From the NCBI RefSeq assembly GCF_041206865.1, contig NZ_JBGEDP010000001.1:1736001-1800000 (forward strand): DNA of 64,000 nucleotides, read 5' to 3'. The notes beneath the pieces are model-generated. The model saw only the letters and a list, made by a program, of their open reading frames with translations, ran no database searches and was not told the origin of the DNA. Each line of letters starts with the position of its first letter. Positions within the stretch are counted from its first letter, which is position 1. Positions 1 to 9,275 of the stretch are shown here, one piece after another. Source of the stretch: Mycobacterium sp. HUMS_12744610. GTDB taxonomy: Bacteria > Actinomycetota > Actinomycetes > Mycobacteriales > Mycobacteriaceae. The translations under genes were made by a program, and so were the position numbers.

Positions 1-235
1 TATCGGCGGCGCCGACGGTGAACGTGTGCACTGTGTCCCCGCGCCTGCCCTCCTGCTCGGCGTGGCTATCGTCGCCGGTTTGCGCGGCAAATTCGACGGG
101 GATGGCGGATTCGACGGTCCGGCGTGGGATCGAGCCGACAGCTACCTCATTCCGGTGCGTATCGCGAAATACCACGGTGTCTGGCCGCATTCTGGCGCGT
201 TCGCTCAACAGGGAGACAATGGACGAGCGCTGCAT
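1..235 (-). CDS. Partial reading frame, possible N-terminus of a FadD/FAAL-type acyl-AMP ligase
   Basis: An ATG at 235 opens a minus-strand frame that runs off the window edge without a stop (78 codons seen). The first 20 residues (SIVSLLSERARMRPDTVVF near the start) resemble the opening of mycobacterial FadD proteins, where a 'LLxERAxxxPD' helix precedes the adenylation domain. The following residues do not match the usual FAAL continuation, so this could be a chimeric or decayed start, or a different protein. No catalytic motif lies within the visible part. In Mtb the neighbour of pruC on this side is fadD21, which makes a FadD plausible but does not prove it. Confidence 0.3.
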   Translation of the reverse strand, partial: MQRSSIVSLLSERARMRPDTVVFRDTHRNEVAVGSIPRRTVESAIPVEFAAQTGDDSHAEQEGRRGDTVHTFTVGAAD

Positions 236-497
236 GACGTCAGGTTACCGGTCCACGCCCAGCCATATTCGGCCATGCCTGGCATCGGAGCGCGGGTGGC
301 TGCGGTGGCCTGTTCCCCGCTGCTGCCCGGCCGAACGCCACGCGCCAGAGGTTACAAGGGCCGGGTCATGACAGGCATCTGCGGCGACCGCAGTTTGACC
401 GCCAGTTTCGGGATTTCGGGCACGCCGGCTGCAGCTCAAGCCCCGCCAGGCCGCGTGCCGTCCATCCTGCCAGCCCTGTGGGTATTCTTGATCGCCG

Positions 498-1862
498 CTA
501 GCCCCAAGCGAATTCGTTGGCGGCCAATTCCTCCTGCCAATGCGGCGGAAGAGGTAGCGACGTCGATGCCGGCTCCACCCGTCGGCGGTTGTGGTACGCC
601 AACGTCGACGCCAGCCAGCCACTGGGCATGAGCAGGGCGGCGGCCGTCCGCTCCCCGTCCTTCTCCTTGTCGTCTTTGCCCCGGCGGTTCTTGCCGCTGC
701 GACCGTCGCCATGGGTGTCGGCCACCGCGTTCGCCGCGCCTCCCCCGGACATCGTGCCCACCATCGCCTCTTGCATCGCCACCCCCGGCGGCAGGCTGGC
801 GGCTATCGCCGGGGCCGCGTTGGCATTGGTGGCCGCCAGCGACAGTGCGATCGGATGGGTCTCGGCAGCGGCCGTGGCCCAACTCGCCGGCACCGACAAC
901 GCGCCGATCCCATACCCCTGCGCCATGCCCGCGGCCGGCAAACCGGCAACATTCGGCCCCAGCAACGCGGTTTTACCCAGATCGCCGAGATAGCCACCGA
1001 CACCGGACAAGTTGTTGAAACCGCCGAGCCCCTCGAACCAGGTGTATCCGGCGATCCCACCGCGCACGAGGCCCTCACGCCAATAACCAAAGCCGTTGGC
1101 ACCAATGGTGTAGAAGGCCGTGAAGTAGCCAAGCGGGACGTTTGTAGTGTCTCCCACCGCCTGATTGACCCAGCCCAGGCCCTGCACGGTAAGGGCGCCG
1201 GCATTGGAGTCCAGGAACGCCAGCAGTCCCGACGGGCTTAAGGCGTTGGCGGCGTTGGCCCCCAGAGTCTGGGCGTTGCTCCCGACGGTGGCGGCAGCCT
1301 GGGCGACCGTACTGGTCAGGGTGTCCAGCCCGGCCGCATTGGTGGTCAACGGCGGTTCGCGGAAGGGTGTGAGCACGCTCGCCGACAACGAGGCACCCGC
1401 GTAGGTGTACATCGCGGCGGCGTCCTGCGCCCACATCTCGGCGTAGTGCGCTTCGGTTGCCATGATCGCCGGGGTGTTCTGCCCGAAGAAGTTCGTGGCG
1501 ACCAACGCGGCCAACGTCGCCCGGTTGGCGGCGATCACCGCCGGCGGCACGGTGGCGGCAAACGCCACCTCGTAGGCCGCCGCAGCCGCCTTGGCTTGCA
1601 TGGCAGTCCGCTCGGCTTGCGCGGAGCTGGTCTGCAACCATTCCACATAGGGAGCGGCCGCGCTCGCCATAGTCGTCGAGGACGGGCCGGCCCATTCGAT
1701 CCCGGTGAGTTCGGAGATCACCGAGGCGTAACCGGTTGCGGTCAAATCCAGTTCGTCGGCCAGCGCGTCCCACGAGGCCGCGGCTGCCAGCAGCGGCGCT
1801 GACCCGGGGCCGGTGTACATCAGCCCCGAATTGATCTCCGGTGGAAGTGATCCGAAGTCCAT
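498..1862 (-). CDS. PPE family protein, PPE-SVP subgroup
   Basis: This is a 454-residue PPE protein, a class exported by type VII (ESX) secretion to the mycobacterial surface, usually as a heterodimer with a PE protein. The N-terminus [13 protein letters not shown] carries the Pro-Pro-Glu signature. About 180 residues of alanine-rich helical PPE domain follow, including the conserved 'EWAGPSS' turn and 'FFGQNTPAI'. The C-terminal half holds the SVP motif (GALSVPASW), which assigns the subgroup. An upstream in-frame start at 1889 exists, but PPE proteins begin at the MDF methionine, so 1862 was chosen. No PE gene is adjacent. The next gene on the same strand is another PPE, about 150 bp upstream, so the two may be a local duplication that later diverged. 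Confidence 0.92.
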   Translation of the reverse strand: MDFGSLPPEINSGLMYTGPGSAPLLAAAASWDALADELDLTATGYASVISELTGIEWAGPSSTTMASAAAPYVEWLQTSSAQAERTAMQAKAAAAAYEVAFAATVPPAVIAANRATLAALVATNFFGQNTPAIMATEAHYAEMWAQDAAAMYTYAGASLSASVLTPFREPPLTTNAAGLDTLTSTVAQAAATVGSNAQTLGANAANALSPSGLLAFLDSNAGALTVQGLGWVNQAVGDTTNVPLGYFTAFYTIGANGFGYWREGLVRGGIAGYTWFEGLGGFNNLSGVGGYLGDLGKTALLGPNVAGLPAAGMAQGYGIGALSVPASWATAAAETHPIALSLAATNANAAPAIAASLPPGVAMQEAMVGTMSGGGAANAVADTHGDGRSGKNRRGKDDKEKDGERTAAALLMPSGWLASTLAYHNRRRVEPASTSLPLPPHWQEELAANEFAWG

Positions 1863-2009
1863 CGGTGTTGCCCACTTTCTTGTTAGCAAAGCTCAGTAGT
1901 AGATACGCGCAAGCCCTTGACGAGTCCTGGGGTCCGTTGGGCGTGGAAACCATCTTTCGAGCGGGCAGGCGGAATTCGCCGCCAGATCGCGTCCTCCGAT
2001 GGGGATGGT

Positions 2010-3158
2010 TCAGCCGCCCGCGGGTGAGCGAGATACGATACTGTCCCGGCGGGTGGCGGCGCGCGCCGTCGCCCCACCTAGACCACGGCCGGCCAGGGTG
2101 CCCAGCATGGTCTCGCCGAACGCCCCACCCGGGAAGCCACCGGCGGCGACCGGGATGCCGGTTGCGCTGCTGACCGGCAAGGTGAACGACACCGGCGTGA
2201 TGGCAGCGGCGGGCGTTGCCCAACCCGTCGGCACCGACAACGCGCCAATCTTGAGTGCTTGGCCCGCGCTTGCGGCCGCACCGGCTGTCGCCGCGGCGCG
2301 CGCCGCCCCGCCGCCGAAGTTCAACGCCGCCGGACCCACGAATGCCGGGTTGAGTGTTTCGGCGAGGCCGCCGGGGTTCTCGGCCGTCCAGGTCAACAAA
2401 CCGATACCGTTGTTGGCGTTACTAAGGGCGTTTGCCATATCGGCCCAGGAGGCGGTGCCGTTGCCGAACGCCTGGCCCCCGTACCCGGTCATCTGGCCGA
2501 GTAAGCCGTCGGCGTTGATGAGATCGCCGTTCCCGAGTAACTGTGTCAGCCACGACGGCAGGCTGGATCCGGTGCTGCTGCCGGTGACTTGGGCGACCGA
2601 GGCGGATTGGGCCGCCTGCCCGGCGGGGTTGGTGTTCTGTGCCGGTTGGCTGAACGGGGTGAGTCCCGACGCGGCCGACGACGAACGTGCGTAGCTGTGC
2701 ATCGCGGTGGCATCCTGGGCCCACATCTGTGCGTATTGACGTTCGGTCTCCCCGATCGCCGCGCTGTACTGCCCGAAGTAATTGTTCGCGACGAGCGCGG
2801 CCAGCAAGGCACGGTTGGATGCGATCACCGGCGGTGGAACGTGAGCCGCCAGTGCGGCCGCGTGGGCGCTCGCGGCAGCTTTGGCCTGGCCGGCTGTTTG
2901 TTCGGCCAGGCCGGCGGTGTTATGCAGCCACGTCACATACGACTGGGCGGCGGTCGCCATCGCCGTCGCCGACGGGCCGGCCCACTGTGCGACGGTCAAG
3001 CCTGAAATTACCGAACGATATTGGGCCGCCGTTGAATGCAACTCGGTAGCCAGCGCATCCCAGGCCGCTGCGGCGGTGACGAGCGAGCCCGATCCGGGAC
3101 CGGCATACATGCGCCCTGAGTTGATTTCGGGTGGCAACAAGCTGTAGTCCACAACCAT
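2010..3158 (-). CDS. PPE family protein, PPE-SVP subgroup
   Basis: This is a 382-residue PPE protein with start [15 protein letters not shown], a GGGGAG ribosome-binding site about 6 nt before the ATG, and the usual helical domain ('QWAGPSATAM', 'NNYFGQYSAAI') over residues 1-180. The SVP motif appears as IGALSVPTGW near residue 300, and the tail is Gly/Ala-rich. Such proteins are ESX substrates found in the outer envelope. It lies upstream of the other PPE gene on the same strand. The two share the domain order but differ in the middle, where this one is about 70 residues shorter. No PE or Esx partner is visible, so its secretion partner must be encoded elsewhere. Confidence 0.92.
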   Translation of the reverse strand: MVVDYSLLPPEINSGRMYAGPGSGSLVTAAAAWDALATELHSTAAQYRSVISGLTVAQWAGPSATAMATAAQSYVTWLHNTAGLAEQTAGQAKAAASAHAAALAAHVPPPVIASNRALLAALVANNYFGQYSAAIGETERQYAQMWAQDATAMHSYARSSSAASGLTPFSQPAQNTNPAGQAAQSASVAQVTGSSTGSSLPSWLTQLLGNGDLINADGLLGQMTGYGGQAFGNGTASWADMANALSNANNGIGLLTWTAENPGGLAETLNPAFVGPAALNFGGGAARAAATAGAAASAGQALKIGALSVPTGWATPAAAITPVSFTLPVSSATGIPVAAGGFPGGAFGETMLGTLAGRGLGGATARAATRRDSIVSRSPAGG

Positions 3159-4157
3159 TTATCTCCCCATTTTCCTGACTCGTGGATGGATCTGCGGGTG
3201 TTGCTGGCAACGCTCGCCGCTTGCCAACGGCATGATTCGGGCGGGCGAAGCGATGGCGTTGCCGCGCTTTCGGTCACCGCTTTGTCGTCGCGGCCGACGT
3301 GTCGTCGGGACGCCGCGGTGTAGTTCATCGAAAAGCGTTAGGGACAAACAATTCTGGCTCGGCGATGCTGATGTGCGATGCGCGGTGCCGCTGGCCATCG
3401 TTTCCTGAGCTGCCGCTGGTCGACGGGTCGTGGGGGCCTCGTAAGCCGTAGATCGCGGCAGGCAGTCAGCCATCATGGGCCTGAGCACTCCTTCGTGCGG
3501 ACCAGTCGTCAACCATGGGAATGACAATCTCTTCCGGTGAACTGACGGGGCGCACAGATGCGCTAAACGATGACTTGCGGATGAACTATTGGTTACCGAC
3601 GACCACGCGGGACGGCCGCGAATCGGTTCGGCAAACGCCGCTGACGCACTGGGCGCGAGGTAGTCCCATTTTCTGTGGCAGACGAGAAAACCCCATTTAG
3701 TGTAGGGCCCCGGCCTACGGGGTGAAGGCCGTCCATAACCGGTTGCCGAGAACCGTTGCGGGGCCCTCGCTACGGTGGGCGACTTCGCCGGTGTGGTTTT
3801 GTTTTCACGACGTGCAACCCGGGATACCGCGATGTCGACAACCTCGCTGGGGGCCGGTGTGGTGGGCGCGAATGTCCACGGCTGCAGGCGCACCGCGGAC
3901 ATTGTCGGGAGATTGCAGTGATCATGGCGCGCTGCCGCGCAGCCCACTCCCCGAATGCCCGTCGATCACGCCGACGTCGCCCAGACAGCGACGACGTGTC
4001 CACCGCGGGCACCCTCTCGAAATCCGCGGACACCCCGTCGCGGCGCCTATTCGGGCAGCGGGCAATGCCGACGTAAGGAATTCGCCCATCGATATTCACC
4101 TTCTCGTCACCTGCCGCCCAGGTGGCGTTCGCCGCCGGCGACAAAAATTCCGTAACC
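3159..4157. other. Gene-poor intergenic stretch
   Basis: About 1 kb between the PPE start and the first DUF732 gene. I see no convincing gene. The open frames on both strands have no recognisable domain and an unnatural mix of Arg, Ser and Pro, and there is no clear repeat, tRNA or insertion-sequence end. It presumably contains the promoter of the PPE gene near its left edge. Confidence 0.5.
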
Positions 4158-4481
4158 ATGTGGTCGACGAGATTGGTTCTGCCCGTCGCCGGCACCCTGA
4201 CCGCGATCGGCCTGGCCGTGCCCGCTCAGGCCGACAACGGTGACGCCGTACTCCTGGACCAGCTGGACCGGGTCGGCATCGAGTTCGCCGACGCGCAGGA
4301 CGCCGTGGCGACCGCGAAAGGGGTGTGTGGCTACCTCGCGGAAGGGCGCTCCCCGACGGTCGTGGCGCGCGCACTGAAAATCCGCAACCACCATCTGTCC
4401 AACAACAACGCCTTGCAGTTCGTGGAGATCGCCGGAGAGACCTACTGTCCGAACGACTTGTCGGCTGCCGTCAATAGTTGA
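4158..4481 (+). CDS. DUF732 secreted small protein
   Basis: A 107-residue protein beginning MWSTRLVLPVAGTL, with a Sec-type signal peptide (hydrophobic core to about residue 20, cleavage expected after the AQA near residue 23). A DUF732 domain follows. This domain is common in mycobacterial secreted proteins of unknown function. Its hallmark is a paired cysteine pattern, visible here as GVCGYLAEG in the middle and ETYCPN near the end, which probably form a disulfide outside the membrane. The ATG at 4158 was preferred over a frame opening at 4122 because it starts directly with the signal peptide. The ribosome-binding site is weak. Two more DUF732 genes lie within 1.4 kb. Confidence 0.8.
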   Translation: MWSTRLVLPVAGTLTAIGLAVPAQADNGDAVLLDQLDRVGIEFADAQDAVATAKGVCGYLAEGRSPTVVARALKIRNHHLSNNNALQFVEIAGETYCPNDLSAAVNS

Positions 4482-4619
4482 ACAGCGTGACCAATCAGGG
4501 GACGGCGACCATAGCGTGCTCGTACCACCGAAAGCAGTTGCCACGCAAGATTTCCGAAACGGCTTTGGGTTCTCCACACGGAGCCTACCGGCTCGCTTGA
4601 TGTTGACAGGGAGGCAACA

Positions 4620-4967
4620 GTGACACCGATGTTCGTTAAGCCGCTTGTGGTCGTAGCCGGGATGGCCGCCTTCGCGGTGCCGGCAACCGCGCACGCCGAC
4701 GACGCCGCCTTCTTAAACGCGCTCAACCAGGCTGGTATTCAATTTCCGGATACGTCCGCAGTCAGGTCCGCAGCCCGGGAGGTGTGTGACTACCTCGCAG
4801 ATGGTCATACCGCCGCACAGGCCGCGCGCGGGGTGAAAAACGCCAATCCCGAGCTGACGCTGACACACGCAGGCCAGTTCGTGGCCATCGCACGGGATAC
4901 GTACTGCCACCAGTCCGTCACCGGCGCCAGTGACAATCAGCCTGTCGCCGACCGGTCGCAGCCGTAG
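4620..4967 (+). CDS. DUF732 secreted small protein
   Basis: A 115-residue DUF732 protein read from a GTG at 4620, with a strong GGGAGG ribosome-binding site about 6 nt before it. Residues 1-27 form a signal peptide ending in THAHADD-type sequence (cleavage after AHA expected). The two domain cysteines sit in EVCDYLADG and DTYCHQ. It is a tandem paralogue of the gene ending at 4481, with the same helix arrangement ('FLNALNQAGIQFPD'). Its function is unknown; the family is exported and often induced in host-related conditions, but nothing here identifies a ligand. Confidence 0.85.
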   Translation: MTPMFVKPLVVVAGMAAFAVPATAHADDAAFLNALNQAGIQFPDTSAVRSAAREVCDYLADGHTAAQAARGVKNANPELTLTHAGQFVAIARDTYCHQSVTGASDNQPVADRSQP

Positions 4968-5291
4968 TCGGTGGCTGTGTGGGCCGCTCACCGAGGCCCG
5001 GTAAGGCGGCGGCGTCGGCGGTTCCTTCGACCGTGTTGACGCGATCGATTTTCTGCGTGAACCTGCCCGATTCCGCGCAGTAATGGGGATCCTCGGCTCC
5101 ACTGTTACAGCAAGACCGGCTCATTCGGTGGTCGAGTACGTTCGGCGGTGGGGATGCGAATGGGCCGTGTGGGCGAGGAAGCGAAACGCAGGTCGTAGTT
5201 GGAGCCGAAGCGGTTGGGCCGGGATTCGGTTGCAGCGCGGTCCTGCTCGATCGTGGCTGGACACAGGTTGACCAGATCCACGGATTTACTG

Positions 5292-5373
5292 TAACGATGC
5301 CCCAAATCATCTCGATGGGATTGAGATCGTGAACGGAGCCTGGTAGGCGTTCAACACGACTCTGGTGAAGACA
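5292..5373 (-). pseudogene. Possible IS630-family transposase fragment
   Basis: On the minus strand this short segment reads RLPGSVHDLNPIEMIWGIV, close to the IS630 transposase C-terminal signature (P-x-Y-S-P-D-L-N-P-I-E-x-x-W), which contains the last catalytic glutamate of the DDE triad. Nothing upstream or downstream reads as the rest of a transposase, and no terminal inverted repeats are evident. If real, it is a small relic. The remaining sequence from 4968 to 5471 shows no other gene. Confidence 0.35.
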
Positions 5374-5471
5374 GCCGACGCTGGCGGGCCTTGAACTTGG
5401 GCACCGCCAAGGTACCTGCACGCACCCCATCTGAGCCCATGTGACCGCGCCGCCAAGCAAAGACTTGATTG

Positions 5472-5813
5472 TTAGCCGCCGCCACCGCCGCCCATCGGCG
5501 GCAACGGGCAATACGCCCCGCGGGCCAGGTTTACGAATTGAACGGCTTGAATCGACGAAAGCTTGGGATTTTGTTCAGCCACCATTTGCACGGTCTCGTT
5601 TTCCGTGTGTCGTCCGGCGATGATATAGGAACACACAGCTTTGCCGCTGGATATGGCCTGATCCGCGTTCGGGTATTGAATTCCCTCTGCGTTGAGTGCT
5701 TCGATGAATGCGTCGTCGTTCCCGTCGTCCCCGTCGGCTTCTGCGACGCCAGATGCGCCGAAAAAGGTTGTTGTACAAGCGATAGCCACAAGCAGCCGCT
5801 TCATTGCGCACAT
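5472..5813 (-). CDS. DUF732 secreted small protein with poly-glycine tail
   Basis: A 113-residue DUF732 protein. The start at 5813 is chosen because GGGAG lies 5 nt before it; in-frame ATGs at 5825 and 5804 are alternatives. A signal peptide (MKRLLVAIACTTTFF..AEA) is followed by the domain with its two cysteines in AVCSYIIAG and GAYCPLP. The end is PPMGGGGGG, an unusual low-complexity glycine tail not present in the two neighbouring paralogues. It is transcribed away from them on the opposite strand. Family function is unknown. Confidence 0.85.
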   Translation of the reverse strand: MCAMKRLLVAIACTTTFFGASGVAEADGDDGNDDAFIEALNAEGIQYPNADQAISSGKAVCSYIIAGRHTENETVQMVAEQNPKLSSIQAVQFVNLARGAYCPLPPMGGGGGG

Positions 5814-5957
5814 GTCGTCTCCCATCTCGAGATCCGAAAGAGATTCGACCCAAAGCATAGGGCACGATCGGCCGGATGGAACCTTACTTCCTACCGTCGG
5901 CGGAATCGATGGAACCGTGCAGTCGACGGTGATGCTGGCTGCGGATCTGCCTTGCTG

Positions 5958-7559
5958 CTAAGGCGATCTTTCCATGACACGCAGCGCGAGCGAAAACAAA
6001 AGGCGCGCTTCGGGATCGGCCAGTGAGACCGACAGCAGTCTCTCGATCCGCCGCACCCGGTAACGCACGGTGTTGGGATGCACCTGCAGCGCCCGCGCCG
6101 CGGCGCCGACGTCGCCGAAGCTGTCGAGGTAGACGCGGAGGGTCTCGGCCAGCGCCGGGTCCTGAGCGTGCAGGTCGCGTATCCACGGATCCACCAACCG
6201 TTTCTCGGCGGCGACCACGGTGACGATCTCGTCGAGCAGGACGGTGGTGCGTGCCTCGGCCAGCGACGTGACCTGCCCGATCGAGACCGGGTGGCGCTCG
6301 GCGCTGTCGAGCACGCGGTCCACCTCGGCGCGCGCGCCCGCGACAGCCGCCAGACCCGCGACCGGCGCCGCGATGGCGGCCCGCAGCTCGATACCGAGCT
6401 CGGCGCGCAGAGCGCCGATCGTGCCGCGGACCCAGGAGGTGACCGACCGCGTCGTCGCGGTCTGCGGCAACAGCACATAGATCCGTGAGCCGTGTGAGGC
6501 CACCCGGGCGTCGCCGCGAAATGCACTGGCGCTCAACGCCACGACGTCGGACAGCCGCGGGGGGCGGGGCATGGTGGTGTCCGCGGTATCCCACCCGATC
6601 AGCACGGCACTGCCGTCGACGGTCAGGCCGAGCTCGGCGGCGACGGCGGGCACGTCGGCGGGCTCGCCGTCGGTCAGGCCCAGCAGCTGCTGCAGCCGGC
6701 GGGTCTGCGTCGACGGCCGCGCCGCCAGCCGCGCCATGATCCGCGCGGCCAATACCGCCGCTCCCCGCAGCACCTCCTCGGCGTCGTCGGCCAGCGGCCG
6801 CGCACCCTGCTGCACCCAGATGGTGCCGGCGAACACCGGGGCGCGGCGCGCGTCGGCCGCCGGCTGGTAGATCCCGACCGCCAGGCGCGGGCGCAGCCCC
6901 AGCGCCGGGCGCTCGTCGACACGCACCACCCCGCCGCCGGCGCGCAGCGCATCGAAGATGCCCCACTGGCCGATCCACTTGAGGTGCTCCGGCGGGCCGG
7001 CCCTGCCCAGGATGGAGAGCCGGCGCAGCTCGTCGGCCTCGTCGTTGGAGGCCGAATACGCGAGCACCTGGGATTCGGCGTTCTCGATGCTGACCATGCC
7101 GTGGATGCGGTCGGCCAGCGACTGCGCCAGCCCGAACAGGTCGGTGCCCGAGTCGTCCGCCGGGTCGGTGCGGTCCCCGTGATGCTCCAGCACGTGGTTG
7201 ACCAGCTGGTAGAGCCGCTCCCAGCGGGCCCGCGGTTCCACGGCCACCACCGCCGACCCGGCGGCCACCGCCCTGGTCACCAGCGCGTCGGAGGGCTCCT
7301 TGGCGAAGATCGCCACGGGCACGCGCTCGCGCGCCTGCTTGTCCACCCAGCGCAGCGCCTCGTCGTCGGCGACGCCGAGCAGGAAGAAAATGTCGGCCGA
7401 ACCGGCCGCCGCCGCCAGGCCCAGCCGCACGTCGTCGGAATCGATCAGCGCCGCCGAGCCCACCGGCAGGTCCAGGCCGCGAGGTGCCCCCACCAGGCTG
7501 ACCAGGGTCGCATCCAACGCGAGCAGCAACTGACCAAGTCCGACACCAGCCGCCCGCAT
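5958..7559 (-). CDS. pruC: PucR-family transcriptional regulator of proline catabolism
   Basis: A 533-residue regulator equivalent in position to Mtb Rv1186c, the regulator of pruAB. It has an N-terminal purine-catabolism/PucR sensing region (residues 1-170), a GGDEF-like middle segment and a C-terminal helix-turn-helix of the PucR type near residues 475-525 (GDVGAAARALQVHPNTVRYRVRR). Its ATG at 7559 faces pruA, leaving an 84-bp shared control region. The frame is open far upstream of 7559, but that part overlaps pruA antisense and is not protein-like. By analogy it activates pruA and pruB when proline is available; the effector is not visible in the sequence. Confidence 0.85.
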   Translation of the reverse strand: MRAAGVGLGQLLLALDATLVSLVGAPRGLDLPVGSAALIDSDDVRLGLAAAAGSADIFFLLGVADDEALRWVDKQARERVPVAIFAKEPSDALVTRAVAAGSAVVAVEPRARWERLYQLVNHVLEHHGDRTDPADDSGTDLFGLAQSLADRIHGMVSIENAESQVLAYSASNDEADELRRLSILGRAGPPEHLKWIGQWGIFDALRAGGGVVRVDERPALGLRPRLAVGIYQPAADARRAPVFAGTIWVQQGARPLADDAEEVLRGAAVLAARIMARLAARPSTQTRRLQQLLGLTDGEPADVPAVAAELGLTVDGSAVLIGWDTADTTMPRPPRLSDVVALSASAFRGDARVASHGSRIYVLLPQTATTRSVTSWVRGTIGALRAELGIELRAAIAAPVAGLAAVAGARAEVDRVLDSAERHPVSIGQVTSLAEARTTVLLDEIVTVVAAEKRLVDPWIRDLHAQDPALAETLRVYLDSFGDVGAAARALQVHPNTVRYRVRRIERLLSVSLADPEARLLFSLALRVMERSP

Positions 7560-7560
7560 A

Positions 7561-7608
7561 TTGTCGGATTTTACTACCAAGCCCGACCAATCCTGTCCGA
7601 TCAGACAA
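7561..7608. promoter_or_regulatory. Candidate PruC operator between pruC and pruA
   Basis: The 84-bp divergent region holds the inverted repeat TTGTCGGAT (7561-7569) and ATCAGACAA (7600-7608), matching at 8 of 9 positions. Nested in the right half is TGTC-N6-GACA at 7594-7607. A site adjoining the pruC start and 36 nt before pruA is well placed for control of both genes. The binding assignment is inference. Confidence 0.45.
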
Positions 7609-7643
7609 ACATATCGACGACGGCGGCAGGGACCCTGGCAGGC

Positions 7644-9275
7644 ATGGATGCGATCACCCACGTGCCAGTACCCGCCAACGAACCGGTCCACGACTACGCC
7701 CCCGGTTCCCCGGAACGCGCCCGGTTGGTCGCCGAGCTGGCCGCGGTGGCCGACCACCCCATCGACCTTCCCCACGTGATCGGCGGCAAGCACCTGATGG
7801 GCGACGGCGAGCGGATCGACGTCGTGCAGCCGCACCGGCACGCCGCGAAGCTGGGGACGCTGACCAATGCCGGGCACGCGGAGGCCACCGCGGCGGTCGA
7901 GGCCGCGACAGCCGCCAAAAACGACTGGGCGGCAATGCCCTTCGAGGAACGCGCCGCGGTCTTCTTGCGCGCGGCCGACCTGCTCGCGGGACCGTGGCGG
8001 GAGAAGTTGGCCGCCGTGACGATGCTCGGCCAGTCCAAGTCGCCGTACCAGGCCGAGATCGACGCGGTGTGCGAACTCATCGACTTCTGGCGCTTCGACG
8101 TCGCGTTCGCGCGTCAGATCCTCGACCAGCAGCCGCTCAGCGGGCCGGGCGAGTGGAACCGCAGCGACTACCGCCCGCTGGACGGTTTCGTCTACGCCGT
8201 CACCCCGTTCAACTTCACCTCGATCGCGGCGAACCTGCCGTCGGCCCCGGCGCTGATGGGCAACACCGTCGTGTGGAAGCCGTCGATCACCCAGACGCTG
8301 GCGGCCTACCTGAGCATGCAACTGCTCGAGGCCGCCGGATTGCCGCCCGGGGTGATCAACCTGGTCACCGGGGACGGATTCGCGGTCTCCGACGTGGCGC
8401 TGGCCGATCCGCGGCTGGCCGGCATCCACTTCACCGGGTCCACGGCCACCTTCGGCCATCTGTGGCAACAGGTGGGCGCCAACATCGGCCGTTACCAAAG
8501 CTATCCGCGGCTAGTCGGTGAGACCGGGGGCAAGGACTTCGTCGTCGCACACACCTCGGCCGACCCGCAGGTGCTGTCGACGGCCCTGATCCGCGGCGCG
8601 TTCGACTACCAGGGCCAGAAGTGCTCCGCGGCGTCGCGGGCCTTCATCCCGCATTCGGTGTGGCAGCGCATGGGTGAGGACTTCCTGGGCGAGGCGGCGG
8701 CGCTGCGCTACGGGGACGTCACCGACCTGACCAACTTCGGTGGCGCCGTGATCGACCGCCGCGCCTTCACCAAGCACGTCAACGCCATCGAGCGCGCCAA
8801 GGGCGCCGCCGGCGTGACCATCGCCGTGGGCGGTGAATACGACGACAGCGAGGGCTATTTCGTGCGGCCGACCGTGCTGCTGTCCGACGATCCGACCGAC
8901 GAATCCTTCTCGACCGAATACTTCGGGCCGATACTGTCGGTGCACGTCTATCCCGACGACCAGTACGAGCGCATCCTCGGCGTGGTCGACACCGGCTCTC
9001 GCTACGCGCTGACTGGAGCGGTCATCGCCGACGACCGGCGCGCGGTGCTGACGGCGCAGGACCGGCTGCGGTTCACGGCCGGCAACTTCTACGTCAACGA
9101 CAAACCGACCGGGGCGGTGGTCGGGCGCCAGCCGTTCGGCGGGTCGCGGGGCTCGGGTACCAACGACAAGGCCGGATCGCTGCTGAACATGGTGCGCTGG
9201 GTGTCGGCACGCACCATCAAGGAGACGTTCGTCCCGCCGACCCACCACAGTTACCCGCACATGGAATCCGACTGA
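7644..9275 (+). CDS. pruA: 1-pyrroline-5-carboxylate dehydrogenase
   Basis: A 543-residue NAD-dependent aldehyde dehydrogenase that oxidises glutamate semialdehyde/P5C to glutamate, the second step of proline breakdown; orthologue of Mtb Rv1187 (rocA/pruA). The catalytic cysteine is in GQKCSAASR (Cys327) and the general-base glutamate in VGETGGKDF (Glu293). The cofactor loop is FTGSTATFG. The C-terminal VVGRQPFGGSRGSGTNDKAG motif is typical of P5C dehydrogenases. The ATG at 7644 was chosen because the sequence before it lies in the pruC promoter. Its stop shares one base with the pruB start, so the two enzymes are translationally coupled and P5C can be consumed as it is made. Confidence 0.95.
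   Translation: MDAITHVPVPANEPVHDYAPGSPERARLVAELAAVADHPIDLPHVIGGKHLMGDGERIDVVQPHRHAAKLGTLTNAGHAEATAAVEAATAAKNDWAAMPFEERAAVFLRAADLLAGPWREKLAAVTMLGQSKSPYQAEIDAVCELIDFWRFDVAFARQILDQQPLSGPGEWNRSDYRPLDGFVYAVTPFNFTSIAANLPSAPALMGNTVVWKPSITQTLAAYLSMQLLEAAGLPPGVINLVTGDGFAVSDVALADPRLAGIHFTGSTATFGHLWQQVGANIGRYQSYPRLVGETGGKDFVVAHTSADPQVLSTALIRGAFDYQGQKCSAASRAFIPHSVWQRMGEDFLGEAAALRYGDVTDLTNFGGAVIDRRAFTKHVNAIERAKGAAGVTIAVGGEYDDSEGYFVRPTVLLSDDPTDESFSTEYFGPILSVHVYPDDQYERILGVVDTGSRYALTGAVIADDRRAVLTAQDRLRFTAGNFYVNDKPTGAVVGRQPFGGSRGSGTNDKAGSLLNMVRWVSARTIKETFVPPTHHSYPHMESD

Noticed and set aside
3159..3947. 262-codon minus-strand open frame upstream of the PPE gene
   Set aside because: No recognisable domain, no ribosome-binding site, Ser/Arg/Pro-rich shadow-like composition; left as gene-free.
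5958..8498. Long form of the PruC reading frame starting inside pruA
   Set aside because: The extra 313 codons are antisense to pruA; protein similarity begins at the ATG at 7559.
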